64,000 bases of DNA from Crystallibacter degradans (lineage in GTDB: Bacteria > Actinomycetota > Actinomycetes > Actinomycetales > Micrococcaceae), in contig NZ_JABBCH010000006.1 of NCBI RefSeq assembly GCF_012952295.1, positions 62,001 to 126,000 of the forward strand, given 5' to 3'. Both the position numbers and the translations under genes were made by a program. The notes under the pieces were generated by a model. It was given only the letters and a program-made list of their open reading frames with translations. It was not told the DNA's origin and ran no database searches. Each line of letters starts with the position of its first letter. The first letter of the stretch is position 1. Positions 1 to 8,923 of the stretch are shown here, piece by piece.

Positions 1-7
1 CGGCCGC

Positions 8-919
8 ATGCAAGCATCGCTGGCAGGCAAAATTGCGCTCGTCGCCGGAGGGACCAGGGGCGCGGGCCGGGGAATCGCCGTCCAACTCGGCGCGGCCGGC
101 GCCACCGTTTACGTCACCGGGCGGACCACCCGGGAACAGCCGTCGGAGATGAACCGTCCGGAGACCATCGAGGAAACCGCGCAGCTGGTCGAGGAGGCCG
201 GCGGCCACGGGATCCCGGTCAGGGTGGACCACCTCGTGCCGGATGAAGTGCGCGATCTGGTGGCCCGTATCGACGCCGAGCAGGGCGCCCTGCACATTCT
301 GGTCAACGACATCTGGGGCGCCACCACCATGGAGTGGGACAAATCGGTGTGGGAGTCCACGCTGGATATCGGCCTGCACATGCTCCGGCTTGGCGTGGAC
401 ACCCACGCCATCACCAGCCACTTCGCCCTGCCGCTCCTGATTCGGCAGCCGGGCGGGCTGGCTATCGAAGTCACCGACGGTACGGACGAGTACAACGCCC
501 AGAACTACCGGGCCTCGTTCTTCTACGATCTGGCCAAGGCCGCTGTGAACCGGATGGCTTTCCTGCTGGCGCACGACCTCAAGCCGCACGGCGCCACGGC
601 GCTCTCGCTCACCCCGGGCTGGCTGCGGTCCGAAGCGATGCTGGACGAATTCGGCGTGACCGAGGCGAACTGGCGCGATGCCACCGGGCGCATCCCGCAC
701 TTCGCCATTTCCGAGACCCCGAGCTACGTGGGCAGGGCCGTCGCGGCGCTGGCCCAGGATCCCGAGGTCTCCCGCTGGAACGGGAAGTCGCTCTCCAGCG
801 GCGAGCTGGCTAAGGTCTACGGCTTCACCGACCTGGACGGCAGCCAGCCCGATGCCTGGCGGTACATGCGCGAGGTCCAGGATCCGGACAACCCAGCGGA
901 CACCACCGGCTACCGCTGA
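8..919 (+). CDS. SDR family NAD(P)-dependent oxidoreductase
   Basis: Predicted soluble oxidoreductase of the short-chain dehydrogenase/reductase family, 303 aa. A Rossmann-type glycine motif GGTRGAGRGI lies at residues 14-23 and the catalytic Tyr-xxx-Lys at Y173-K177. The usual NNAG segment reads NDIWG and the catalytic Ser position is occupied by a Thr-rich stretch, so it belongs to a divergent SDR branch whose substrate cannot be read from sequence. The ATG is only 7 bases into the window and no ribosome binding site is visible, so a slightly earlier start outside the window cannot be excluded. It converges on the serpin gene. Confidence 0.85.
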   Translation: MQASLAGKIALVAGGTRGAGRGIAVQLGAAGATVYVTGRTTREQPSEMNRPETIEETAQLVEEAGGHGIPVRVDHLVPDEVRDLVARIDAEQGALHILVNDIWGATTMEWDKSVWESTLDIGLHMLRLGVDTHAITSHFALPLLIRQPGGLAIEVTDGTDEYNAQNYRASFFYDLAKAAVNRMAFLLAHDLKPHGATALSLTPGWLRSEAMLDEFGVTEANWRDATGRIPHFAISETPSYVGRAVAALAQDPEVSRWNGKSLSSGELAKVYGFTDLDGSQPDAWRYMREVQDPDNPADTTGYR

Positions 920-941
920 GTCTCCGTCATGGCCACGATTA

Positions 942-951
942 ACGACGGCGG
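942..951 (+). repeat. Intergenic ACGACGGCGG decamer, copy 1
   Basis: Exact decamer in the 60-base gap between the convergent SDR and serpin genes. It is one of six intergenic copies in this window; see the finding on this motif. Confidence 0.4.
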
Positions 952-979
952 ATCGCCTACCTTCCGTCCGTCCCTCCGG

Positions 980-2239
980 TCAGCGCGGATCCATCACCGT
1001 GCCCAGGAAGAGCGGCAGCCCCGTTTCCGCGTGGATGATCTGGTAAAGGAACGGGCGGTTGAAGTCCAGTTCCACGTCCGGCTCCGGCGGAAGCGAGGTG
1101 GCCATCACATCAAGCTGCGTCACGGCTGCCGCCACGGTGCCCTTCTCTCCCACCGTGATGTTGGCCTGCTGCGTTGCTCCGGTGACTCGGGCTTCCGGCT
1201 GGATGGCTTCGAAGTCCGGCGTCTTGCCGAATGTCTCCGCCAGGCCCAGGCCGCGCAGCACCGGAAGCAAGTCCAGGGTGTACTCGTGCTCCCACTTCGG
1301 CAGCCCCAGCGACACCATCGCCGGCTCCGCGGAAGCCATCACCCGGTTCACCGCGGCCAGCCCTGCTTCATCCAGCACCGGCGAACCTTCATCCGGCAGG
1401 ACCAGGCGCATCAGGAAGCCTTCGTTATAGGGAAGGTCTATGCCCTGCCAGCCCTCGCCGCGGGCATAGCCCGCGCGCAGCAGTTTCCCCATCAGTTCGG
1501 CCTGGACTACTTCCCCGCCCAGCAGGGTGAAGTCGTCCGTGCTGGTTGACGACGGCGAGAACGGATCCGCCCAGGCCGCCGCGAAGTACACCGCGTTCAG
1601 CAGGGTCAGTGTGTTGTCCTTGTCGTACTCGCCGGGCGCTTCTGTGATCCGGCCGCCGGTATGGTGGTCTACCCAGGCGTCCAGCTTGTCCTTGGTGGCC
1701 GGATCCGCATAGTCCACCGGATACACGCCTGAGCCGTAGTGCTCCGCCAGTCGGGCCAGGTACTCCTCGCCGGTGGGCGTGCCCGCATCGACGAACACCC
1801 CGTTGGCCAGGTGCAGCAGCGGGGTGGCCGGAGGCTCGTCCTCGTCCACGGAGCCGGGATCGCCGTCGTGCTCCTGCCACGCCTTGAGCAGCGCGTTCAT
1901 CGCCTGGTCCCGGTCCCGAGCAGGCAGGCCGAGGATCTCGTCCATTTCCGCCGCCGTCGTGGTGCCGGCTCCGGTGCGGAGCATGGCGAGCGCATAGAGC
2001 AAGCTCGCGGGGCTGGTGACCTGGTTCACCTCCGGCCGGCAGGCGAGCATGGCGGCGCCAAGTTTGAGCGTGGCATCCTGCAGCGAGGCCACGGCTTCCG
2101 GGTACTCCTGCAGGGCCACCGACTGCTGCTCCACCCCGTCCGCCGCCAGCAGTTCCGGTTCCGGCGCACCGCACCCGGCCAGCGTCAAAACCGGCACCAG
2201 CCCGAGCACGGCGAGCGCCGCCGTCGTTCCTCTGCGCAC
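980..2239 (-). CDS. Serpin-family protease inhibitor, lipoprotein
   Basis: A 419-aa serpin, predicted to be exported and lipid-anchored: the N-terminus has a hydrophobic signal ending in a lipobox with Cys at about residue 23. Serpins trap serine or cysteine proteases by a suicide mechanism. The reactive-centre hinge is well kept: E365 to T374 (E-K-G-T-V-A-A-A-V-T) fits the inhibitory P17-P8 consensus with small residues at P12-P10. By family spacing P1-P1' would be Thr381-Ser382, followed by the typical strand ending FNRPF. A small P1 residue suggests targets of elastase or subtilisin type; this is inference. Serpins are patchily distributed in bacteria. Confidence 0.88.
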   Translation of the reverse strand: MRRGTTAALAVLGLVPVLTLAGCGAPEPELLAADGVEQQSVALQEYPEAVASLQDATLKLGAAMLACRPEVNQVTSPASLLYALAMLRTGAGTTTAAEMDEILGLPARDRDQAMNALLKAWQEHDGDPGSVDEDEPPATPLLHLANGVFVDAGTPTGEEYLARLAEHYGSGVYPVDYADPATKDKLDAWVDHHTGGRITEAPGEYDKDNTLTLLNAVYFAAAWADPFSPSSTSTDDFTLLGGEVVQAELMGKLLRAGYARGEGWQGIDLPYNEGFLMRLVLPDEGSPVLDEAGLAAVNRVMASAEPAMVSLGLPKWEHEYTLDLLPVLRGLGLAETFGKTPDFEAIQPEARVTGATQQANITVGEKGTVAAAVTQLDVMATSLPPEPDVELDFNRPFLYQIIHAETGLPLFLGTVMDPR

Positions 2240-2416
2240 ATCCCTGCACCATCCTCTTGTCTTCCCAACCGTGCTGCTCCGGCCGGCCCCGTCCTTTCAA
2301 CCTACGTTCACCCGCAGGCAAACAACAGCCCTGCGCCGGGCACAATCTCGTCACGGAAGTGCCCGGAAACCCACAGGCAGTGTCCGTAGGCAACTGATGG
2401 CAGGTAGGCTCGGTCT

Positions 2417-4198
2417 GTGACTAACCAGACATCAGAAACCACACTGGAGAACACGGCCGTGCGGAGCCCCTCCGCGATCGACGCCGTGGCAGACTCCTTC
2501 ACCGAGTCGCTGCTGGAGATGAATCCCTCGCTCGCCACGTCGCTAGGCATTCCCGGCCACGAGACCGAGTACCCGGACTACTCCCCCGCCGGCGCCGAGG
2601 CGCTGGCCGAGTGCACCCGCGAGACTTTGCGGCGGCTGGAAGATCTGGAGCCGACGGACGATGTGGACCGGGTGACCCTGGATGCCATGCGCGAGCGGCT
2701 GGGGCTGGAGCTGGAGATCCACGAGTCCGGCCTGGATCTGGCGGACCTGAACAACATTGCCTCGCCCTCGCAGGACATCCGCGCCATCTTCGACCTGATG
2801 CCAACGGCGACTGCGGAGGACTGGAACAACATCGCCGGCCGGATGGGCAACGTGCCGGACGCCATCAGCGGCTACGCCAGCTCCCTGCGCGCGGCGAAGG
2901 AACGCGGACTGGTGGCGGCCCAGCGCCAGATCCGCACCGTGATCGAGCAGGCCAGGGCGTACGCCGCCGAGGACGGCTTCTTCCATTCGCTGGCCGCGTC
3001 CGCCCGGATTGACGACGGCGGCGCCCAGCAGAACGGTGGCGGGTCCATGACGGCCAGCGGCGGCGCCGGCCTGCCGGAAGACTTGCGCAAGCGGCTGGCC
3101 GCCGGGGCCGAGACGGCTTCCCATGCCTATGCCTCGCTGGCTGCGTTCCTCGAAAACGAGCTGCTGCCGGAAGCGCCGGAGAAGGACGCCGTCGGCCGGG
3201 AGCACTACTCGCTGATGTCCCGCCGCTTCCTGGGCGCCACGATTGACCTGGAAGAGACCTACCTGTGGGGCGTGGAGGAACTGGACCGCATCATTGCCGA
3301 GCAGGAAGCCGTGGCCGGGCAGATCAAGCCGGGCGCTTCCATCGACGAGGCCATGGCCGCCCTGGACGCGGATGAGGCCCGGCAGCTGCACGGCACGGAT
3401 GCCCTGCAGGCCTGGATGCAGAAGCTCTCGGACCGCGCGGTGGCGGAGCTGTCCGGCACCCACTTCGACATTTACGAACCGATGCGCCGGCTCGAATGCC
3501 GCATCGCGCCCACGCAGGAAGGCGGCATCTACTACACCGGGCCGTCCGACGACTTCTCCCGCCCGGGCCGCATGTGGTGGTCCGTGCCCGAGGGCGAGGA
3601 CACCTTCACCACCTGGAAGGAAACCACCACCGTCTACCACGAGGGCGTGCCCGGCCATCACCTCCAAATTGCGACGGCGACCTACCGCCGCGAGCTCCTG
3701 AACAACTGGCGCCGGAACATCTGCTGGGTGTCCGGCCACGGCGAAGGCTGGGCGCTGTACGCCGAGCGGCTGATGGAGGACCTGGGCTACCTGGCCGATC
3801 CGGGCGACAAGATGGGCATGCTGGATGCCCAGCGCATGCGCGCTGCGCGCGTGGTCTTCGATATCGGCGTCCACCTGGAACTCGAGGTACCTGCGCGCTG
3901 GGGATCGGGGACATGGACGCCGGCGAAAGGCTACGAGTTCTTGAAAAAGAACATTGCCATCAGCGAGGGCCAGCTCAACTTCGAGTTCACCCGCTACCTG
4001 GGCTGGCCGGGGCAGGCGCCCTCCTACAAGCTGGGCCAGCGGCTGTGGGAGCAGATCCGGGACGAGCGCCGCCGCCGCGAGGGCGAGTCCTTCGACATCA
4101 AGCGCTTCCATAGCGAAGCCCTGAACCTGGGCTCGGTGGGGCTGGACACCCTGCGCCGCGCGCTGCTGGGCGAAGTCGCTGCTCCGTCAGAGGCGTAG
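2417..4198 (+). CDS. DUF885 family protein, probable zinc peptidase
   Basis: A 593-aa protein of the DUF885 family, thought to be metal-dependent peptidases. The diagnostic segment is HEGVPGHH at residues 408-415, followed by a helix-rich C-terminus with a conserved Gly-His-Gly-Glu-Gly-Trp stretch about 30 residues on. The start is a GTG in the common actinobacterial GTGACT context; no strong Shine-Dalgarno is seen. No signal peptide is apparent, so it is probably cytoplasmic. A strong hairpin follows 86 bases after the stop. The substrate is unknown. Confidence 0.85.
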   Translation: MTNQTSETTLENTAVRSPSAIDAVADSFTESLLEMNPSLATSLGIPGHETEYPDYSPAGAEALAECTRETLRRLEDLEPTDDVDRVTLDAMRERLGLELEIHESGLDLADLNNIASPSQDIRAIFDLMPTATAEDWNNIAGRMGNVPDAISGYASSLRAAKERGLVAAQRQIRTVIEQARAYAAEDGFFHSLAASARIDDGGAQQNGGGSMTASGGAGLPEDLRKRLAAGAETASHAYASLAAFLENELLPEAPEKDAVGREHYSLMSRRFLGATIDLEETYLWGVEELDRIIAEQEAVAGQIKPGASIDEAMAALDADEARQLHGTDALQAWMQKLSDRAVAELSGTHFDIYEPMRRLECRIAPTQEGGIYYTGPSDDFSRPGRMWWSVPEGEDTFTTWKETTTVYHEGVPGHHLQIATATYRRELLNNWRRNICWVSGHGEGWALYAERLMEDLGYLADPGDKMGMLDAQRMRAARVVFDIGVHLELEVPARWGSGTWTPAKGYEFLKKNIAISEGQLNFEFTRYLGWPGQAPSYKLGQRLWEQIRDERRRREGESFDIKRFHSEALNLGSVGLDTLRRALLGEVAAPSEA

Positions 4199-4283
4199 GG
4201 CCGCATCCAGTTACAGCGAGAACACCCCTGCCGGCGATCTTCCTCACACGGGCTCCGGGAATAACTTCACATAACCCACGTAT

Positions 4284-4318
4284 CGGCGGGCCGTACCAGG
4301 AAAGGTGACGGCCCGCCG
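4284..4318 (+). terminator. Hairpin downstream of the DUF885 gene
   Basis: Inverted repeat with perfect 11-bp arms (CGGCGGGCCGT / ACGGCCCGCCG, 4284-4294 and 4308-4318) and a 13-base loop. There is no T run, so it is a probable intrinsic or Rho-assisted terminator for the upstream gene. The right arm overlaps a reverse copy of the ACGACGGCGG decamer (4313-4322). Confidence 0.6.
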
Positions 4319-4322
4319 TCGT
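4313..4322 (-). repeat. Intergenic ACGACGGCGG decamer, copy 2
   Basis: Exact decamer on the minus strand between the DUF885 and symporter genes, overlapping the right arm of the hairpin. Confidence 0.4.
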
Positions 4323-4386
4323 ACGTCGGTGTAATATTTCGCAACGCTGCCTTTTGCTTGGTATAGGCGCCATCTATGGTCTTCGA

Positions 4387-5841
4387 GTGACTACTGCTAC
4401 CAGCCCCGAAAAACAGGCCCGGAGACTGCCCTCGTGGGCCACCGCCTTCGGCCCGCAGATCATCGCCGCGCTGATTGCCGGCCTCATCCTTGGCCTCGTG
4501 GCCAAGAACATGGGCGACTCGGCCGCCGGCGAACCGAACTGGCTCACCGAGACCCTGACGACAATCGGTTCCAGCTACATCTCGCTGCTGAAGGCCGCCG
4601 TCGTGCCGCTGATCTTCACCGCCGTGGTCAGCTCCATTGCCAATCTTCGCGCGGTCTCCAATGCCGCCAAGCTGGCCTGGAACACGCTGCTCTGGTTCGC
4701 CATCACCGCGTTCATCGCCGTGGTGATCGGCATGGTGCTGGGCACGGTCATGCAGCCCGGCGCCAGCGCTGCCGGCGAAGTGCCCGGCGAGTACACCGGT
4801 CGCACCGGTGACTGGTGGGCGTTCCTGACCGGCCTTTTCCCGGGCAACTTCCTGGGGCTGGAAGCCAGCACCAAGGTGGCCGAGTCCGGCGACGTGACCA
4901 CGAGCGTCAGCTTCAATGTGCTGCAGATCCTGGTCATTTCCATCGCCGTCGGCATCGCCGCGCTGAAGGTGGGCGCACCCGCCGAACCCTTCCTGAAGCT
5001 CAACGCCTCCGCTCTGGCCGTGATCCAGAAGGTGCTGTGGTGGATCATCCGCGTTGCCCCGATCGGCACCGTTGGCCTGATCGGCAAGGCCGTTGCCACG
5101 TACGGCTGGGACACCATGGGTTCGCTGGCCATGTTCACGCTGACCATCTACGTGGGCCTGGCACTGGTGGTCTTTGTGGTCTACCCGGTGCTGATCCGCA
5201 GCCACGGGCTGTCCGTCAAGCAGTGGTTCTCCGGCGCGTGGCCTGCCATCCAGCTGGCCTTCGTATCGCGTTCCTCCATGGGCACGATGCCGCTGACCCA
5301 GCGGGTGACCGAGCGGAACCTGGGCGTGCCGCGGGCCTACGCGTCCTTCGCCGTGCCGCTGGGCTCGACGACCAAGATGGACGGCTGCGCCTCGATCTAC
5401 CCGGCGATCGCCGCGATCTTCGTCGCCCAGTTCTTCGGTGTGCAGCTGGACTTCACGCACTACCTGCTGATCGCTTTGGTGGCCGTGCTTGGCTCCGCCG
5501 CGACGGCCGGAACCACCGGCGCCACCGTCATGCTGACCCTGACGCTGTCCACGCTGGGCCTGCCGCTGGAAGGCATCGGCCTGCTGCTGGCCATTGACCC
5601 GATCCTGGACATGGGCCGCACCGCGGTCAACGTGGCCGGCCAGACCGTGGTCCCGACGATTGTCTCCAAGCGCCAGGGCATTCTGGATCTGGACCTCTAC
5701 AACGCGAAGCGCACCGGCGATCCGTTTACCGACGACGCCGCTGTGGACGCGGACGGGGTGGACCGGTTTGAAACCGGCGCTGAGTCTGCCGGGGTTCCCA
5801 CCGGACGTCGTGAGGAAGACCTGGTCGACTCGAATCGCTGA
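4387..5841 (+). CDS. Dicarboxylate/amino acid:cation symporter (DAACS family)
   Basis: Integral membrane secondary transporter, 484 aa from the GTG at 4387; an in-frame TTG at 4354 is less likely. About eight hydrophobic segments are interrupted by re-entrant-loop signatures: a Ser-rich stretch (SRSSMGTMP) and a later helix with RTAVNVAGQ. The family normally has an Asp where this last motif has Gln, and the usual N-M-D-G motif reads K-M-D-G-C, so substrate or ion coupling may differ from characterised DctA/GltP proteins. The C-terminus has an acidic cytoplasmic tail. A strong terminator follows within 35 bases, indicating a single-gene transcript. Confidence 0.9.
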   Translation: MTTATSPEKQARRLPSWATAFGPQIIAALIAGLILGLVAKNMGDSAAGEPNWLTETLTTIGSSYISLLKAAVVPLIFTAVVSSIANLRAVSNAAKLAWNTLLWFAITAFIAVVIGMVLGTVMQPGASAAGEVPGEYTGRTGDWWAFLTGLFPGNFLGLEASTKVAESGDVTTSVSFNVLQILVISIAVGIAALKVGAPAEPFLKLNASALAVIQKVLWWIIRVAPIGTVGLIGKAVATYGWDTMGSLAMFTLTIYVGLALVVFVVYPVLIRSHGLSVKQWFSGAWPAIQLAFVSRSSMGTMPLTQRVTERNLGVPRAYASFAVPLGSTTKMDGCASIYPAIAAIFVAQFFGVQLDFTHYLLIALVAVLGSAATAGTTGATVMLTLTLSTLGLPLEGIGLLLAIDPILDMGRTAVNVAGQTVVPTIVSKRQGILDLDLYNAKRTGDPFTDDAAVDADGVDRFETGAESAGVPTGRREEDLVDSNR

Positions 5842-5873
5842 CCCGTTGCGCTAGGTACAGCAGTACGAACAAG

Positions 5874-5912
5874 AAAACGCTCGGCCGGGATGTGCCTCCG
5901 GCCGAGCGTTTT
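5874..5912 (+). terminator. Bidirectional-type rho-independent terminator after the symporter gene
   Basis: Perfect 15-bp inverted repeat (AAAACGCTCGGCCGG, 5874-5888, and its complement 5898-5912) with a 9-base loop, ending in TTTT on the plus strand. This is the clearest canonical terminator of the window. Confidence 0.9.
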
Positions 5913-6066
5913 GCTGTTCAGGAACGGTGTATCCCCCAACGATCCACCGGTCCCGGAACGATGCAGCCCCCGACGGTGCACCGGCCCATTCCGCTGCCTT
6001 CGCCACTCTGTGGTGCAAGAAGGCAGCCGGAAGAATCCCCGGGGAGATCATACGGTCCGAAGCGGC

Positions 6067-6084
6067 ATGTTGATAAATCAACAT
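6067..6084. promoter_or_regulatory. Operator-like palindrome upstream of maf
   Basis: ATGTTGAT-AA-ATCAACAT, perfect 8-bp arms around a 2-base centre, AT-rich in a GC-rich genome. The shape resembles MarR-type operators, but no such regulator is encoded nearby. Confidence 0.4.
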
Positions 6085-6188
6085 TGGATATGTCGGTTTG
6101 TGCGCTGCTTGCCGGGCGGCGGCAGAAGCGACGGCGTTCTTCGCCGGCCGATGCGGGCCTTGCGGACGCGGGCATTACGCTTAGGGGC

Positions 6189-6854
6189 GTGACTGATTTG
6201 CGCCTGATTCTCGCCTCCGCCTCCCCTGCCCGGACCAAACTCCTCACCGACGCCGGCATCGCCCACAGCATTCTCGTGTCCGATGTAGACGAGGATGCTG
6301 TGACAGCGCGCTATGGGCTGACCGATCCGCACGACACCGCCTTGCTGCTCGCTCGGGCCAAGGCTGAAGCCGTCGCCAGCCTGCCCGAGGCGGAGGGGAC
6401 GCTGGTTCTGGGCTGCGACTCCGTCTTCGAGCTCGACGGCGAACCACACGGCAAGCCGTACGAACCTGAGATTGCCCGCGAGCGCTGGCACCGGATGAGC
6501 GGCCGCCACGGCGTGCTGCACACCGGGCACTGGCTGGTCGACTGCAGGGATGTGCCTGCGGATGCCGACGAGGATGTCGCCTTAGACAGCACCGTTGGAT
6601 CAGGCGCCACCATTGGTGCGGTTGCGTCAGCTGGCGTCTACTTCGCCCAGCTCAGCGATGCAGAGATCGACACCTACATCGCCACCGGCGAGCCGCTTCA
6701 GGTAGCCGGCTCCTTCACCATCGACTCACTGGGAGGAGCCTTCATCGAGCGCGTCGACGGCGACCCGCACGCCGTCGTCGGTCTTTCGGTTTCCACCCTG
6801 CGCCACCTGCTGGCGAGTGCCAACGTGCAGATTACGGACCTCTGGGGACAATAA
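6189..6854 (+). CDS. maf: Maf family nucleotide pyrophosphatase
   Basis: House-cleaning pyrophosphatase that hydrolyses non-canonical or modified NTPs, 221 aa from the GTG at 6189, placed by the family N-terminus (LRLILASASPARTKLL). Further Maf signatures include GCDSVFELDG with a Gly-Lys-Pro segment soon after, and a C-terminal SIDSLGGAFIE-like stretch (here TIDSLGGAF). It is probably cytoplasmic and monocistronic, converging on the lipoprotein gene at 6905. In many actinobacteria maf lies beside acyl-CoA carboxylase genes; here the carboxylase alpha subunit is 2 kb away. Confidence 0.9.
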   Translation: MTDLRLILASASPARTKLLTDAGIAHSILVSDVDEDAVTARYGLTDPHDTALLLARAKAEAVASLPEAEGTLVLGCDSVFELDGEPHGKPYEPEIARERWHRMSGRHGVLHTGHWLVDCRDVPADADEDVALDSTVGSGATIGAVASAGVYFAQLSDAEIDTYIATGEPLQVAGSFTIDSLGGAFIERVDGDPHAVVGLSVSTLRHLLASANVQITDLWGQ

Positions 6855-6904
6855 CAGACGGCTGCCACCCGGGCGATCTGGCCCGTGTATCGTCCCCGCG
6901 GGAA

Positions 6905-7615
6905 TCAGTTAGCGTCCCTGCCGGAGTTGCCCTTACCCTGGCCGGAACCGGGACCTGTCCCAGCCCTTCCGTTGTTCCCGTCACCGCCTGATCCGCCCGG
7001 GCTTGTTGCATCGTCCCGGCCGGCTCCGTTGTCCTTCTTGTTGACGTTGTTGCCCTGTCCTGGAAGTGCTTTGTCCTGCTGATTGTTGCCGTTTCCCTGG
7101 CCGCTGTTCGGCTCGGGCGGCACGGGCGAGGTTTCGGAAAGATCCGGGGCAAAGACCGTGGGAGGTGGTGCGTGCACCGGGGCCGGCGGAAGAGGAACCG
7201 GTTGCCCCTGGGTCGGCTCCGTTGTCCCAACACTGTTCGGCGCCTCCGGCGCAGCCGCTTCTGTTTCAGGGTTCGGCGGTTCCGAAGGAGTCGAAGGAGT
7301 CGATGCAGCAGCCAGTTCCGCTGCAAGGTCCGCGCTGAGTTGCTCGATGGCCGCTTCGATGCTCTGGTAGCGAGCGAAAGAGACGTCGCCGTCCGCGGCT
7401 GCCTGTCTCAATTCCTCTGTCAGGTCGCCCAGTCCCTCGATCGCTTTCTCATAATCCCCGGCTGCCGCGGCGGTCCGTACCTCGGCTGCGTGGGTCTGCA
7501 TTCTTTCGGCGGCTCCTGCATTCAGCTGTGGCGGCGCAGTGCAGGCGCTGCCGAGCAGCATGACAGAAACTGCCGCAGCAGCTGCGAAACGGCGAATACC
7601 CTGTGGCTTCTTCAT
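6905..7615 (-). CDS. Pro/Gly/Asn-rich lipoprotein, partner of the Ser/Thr kinase gene
   Basis: A 236-aa predicted lipoprotein of unknown function: basic start, hydrophobic core and lipobox LLGSAC with Cys25. Residues 30-105 form an Ala/Glu-rich helical segment, possibly a coiled coil. The rest is low-complexity, first Pro/Thr-rich, then Gly/Asn/Asp-rich, consistent with a wall-spanning linker. Its ATG overlaps the kinase stop codon in an ATGA, so the two are translationally coupled. It may be a substrate or sensor accessory of the kinase; that is inference from position only. Confidence 0.7.
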   Translation of the reverse strand: MKKPQGIRRFAAAAAVSVMLLGSACTAPPQLNAGAAERMQTHAAEVRTAAAAGDYEKAIEGLGDLTEELRQAAADGDVSFARYQSIEAAIEQLSADLAAELAAASTPSTPSEPPNPETEAAAPEAPNSVGTTEPTQGQPVPLPPAPVHAPPPTVFAPDLSETSPVPPEPNSGQGNGNNQQDKALPGQGNNVNKKDNGAGRDDATSPGGSGGDGNNGRAGTGPGSGQGKGNSGRDAN

Positions 7616-8739
7616 GGGACAAGGTTCCGTTCAAGGTTCCGCATGTGCTCTTCGAGCTCTCCGGTCAGGGCCGGCGATGGTGTCGGGACAGACGTGTGAG
7701 CCTCTTGCGGACTGGACGCCAGCGAAGGTACAAGGACCGCAATACCAGCGAGCACGAGGACGGCAGCGATGGTCCAGGCGGCAAACTTGCGCGTGGTCCG
7801 TGACCGCAGAGGTCTTGCCCCAAGGGAAACCGGCATGGCTGCCGTACTGCTCTCCGGCATCTCCAGGGCGGGCTCCGGCTCCCCCGCCGTGTTATCCAGG
7901 TCGGTGAGCGCGGCAGCTACTTCGGCGGCGTCCGGCCGGGCGGCTGGATCCATTGCAGTCATCTTCGACAGAATGCGAACCCATCCGGGGCCGGTCTCCG
8001 CTGGGATAACCGGTCCGCGTTGCAGGCGGGCCACGGCCGATTCGACCGGACTGCCGGGGAATTCGACGTGACCGGTCAGGCACTCTAACAGGACCAGTCC
8101 GAGGGAGTAGATATCGCTGGATGTTCCCAGTGCCCCGCCCTGGGCCTGCTCCGGGCTCAGGTAGGTTGCGGTTCCGACAGTCTGCCCGGTGGCGGTCAGG
8201 CGTGTTCCTTCCATGACGCGGGCAATGCCGAAATCCATGAGCTTGGCCCGGGCTTCACCAGTGTCTTCATCGAACGCGAGCATGATGTTCGCGGGTTTGA
8301 GGTCACGGTGGATCACACCTCGAACGTGGACATAGTGAAGTGCTGCCGCCAGCTGGTGACCGATCCTTGCTACATCCCTGGCCTCCAACCGCCCCAACCG
8401 AAGCCGGTTTCGCAGGTCCTTGCCTTGCGCGAGCTCCATCACCACAAAGGAGCGGGTCCCATCAGAGGATGAATCCTCCCTCCCCGCATCGTAAACAGCC
8501 ACCAGGCCGGGGTGGTTGAATGTCGACAGCAGCTGTACTTCTGCCTCCTGACGCCGCAGCTCCCCTTCGTCGCTGACATCAGGGCGGAAGACCTTAACCG
8601 CAACGAATCGGCCCAGCACATCGTCCACGGCCCTATAGACCGCCGCAGATCCGCCCCTCCCGATCAGTTCCTGAAGCTTGTAACGGCCACCCAGGCTAAC
8701 TGGCAGAGACTGCCCCAAATACACGTCCCCCACTGTCAT
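7612..8739 (-). CDS. Membrane serine/threonine protein kinase (Pkn type)
   Basis: Eukaryotic-like protein kinase, 375 aa. The kinase domain spans about residues 20-275: glycine loop GRGGSAAVY (27-35), ATP-binding Lys49 in VAVKVF, catalytic HRDLKPAN (144-151), DFG (169-171), and LSPEQAQG in place of the canonical APE region. A single hydrophobic segment near residues 318-337 is followed by a short extracytoplasmic tail without PASTA repeats. The kinase is upstream of and overlaps the lipoprotein gene. It is transcribed divergently from the carboxylase gene. Confidence 0.93.
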   Translation of the reverse strand: MTVGDVYLGQSLPVSLGGRYKLQELIGRGGSAAVYRAVDDVLGRFVAVKVFRPDVSDEGELRRQEAEVQLLSTFNHPGLVAVYDAGREDSSSDGTRSFVVMELAQGKDLRNRLRLGRLEARDVARIGHQLAAALHYVHVRGVIHRDLKPANIMLAFDEDTGEARAKLMDFGIARVMEGTRLTATGQTVGTATYLSPEQAQGGALGTSSDIYSLGLVLLECLTGHVEFPGSPVESAVARLQRGPVIPAETGPGWVRILSKMTAMDPAARPDAAEVAAALTDLDNTAGEPEPALEMPESSTAAMPVSLGARPLRSRTTRKFAAWTIAAVLVLAGIAVLVPSLASSPQEAHTSVPTPSPALTGELEEHMRNLERNLVP

Positions 8740-8923
8740 CCTTTGCTCCCAAGGGCACCGCTTCGGCGCGCTTGATTCTCCCTACGGGTTACCGACAGGT
8801 ATACAGGAGGCGAACGGCCGGCGGTACCTAAAACGGTGAATCGGCACTGAGGGATTAGCGTCACAGTGGGATCGCAGCTTCCGGGCGGGAGGAGGCACCA
8901 GCACCAGCTCCCAGCACCACCCA

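Larger units (their letters stand above)
5842..6188. other. Intergenic region between symporter and maf
   Basis: This 347-base gap holds the symporter terminator (5874-5912) and an AT-rich 18-bp palindrome (6067-6084) about 105 bases before maf. No convincing open reading frame is present; the longer reading frame upstream of maf lacks coding character. Confidence 0.6.
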
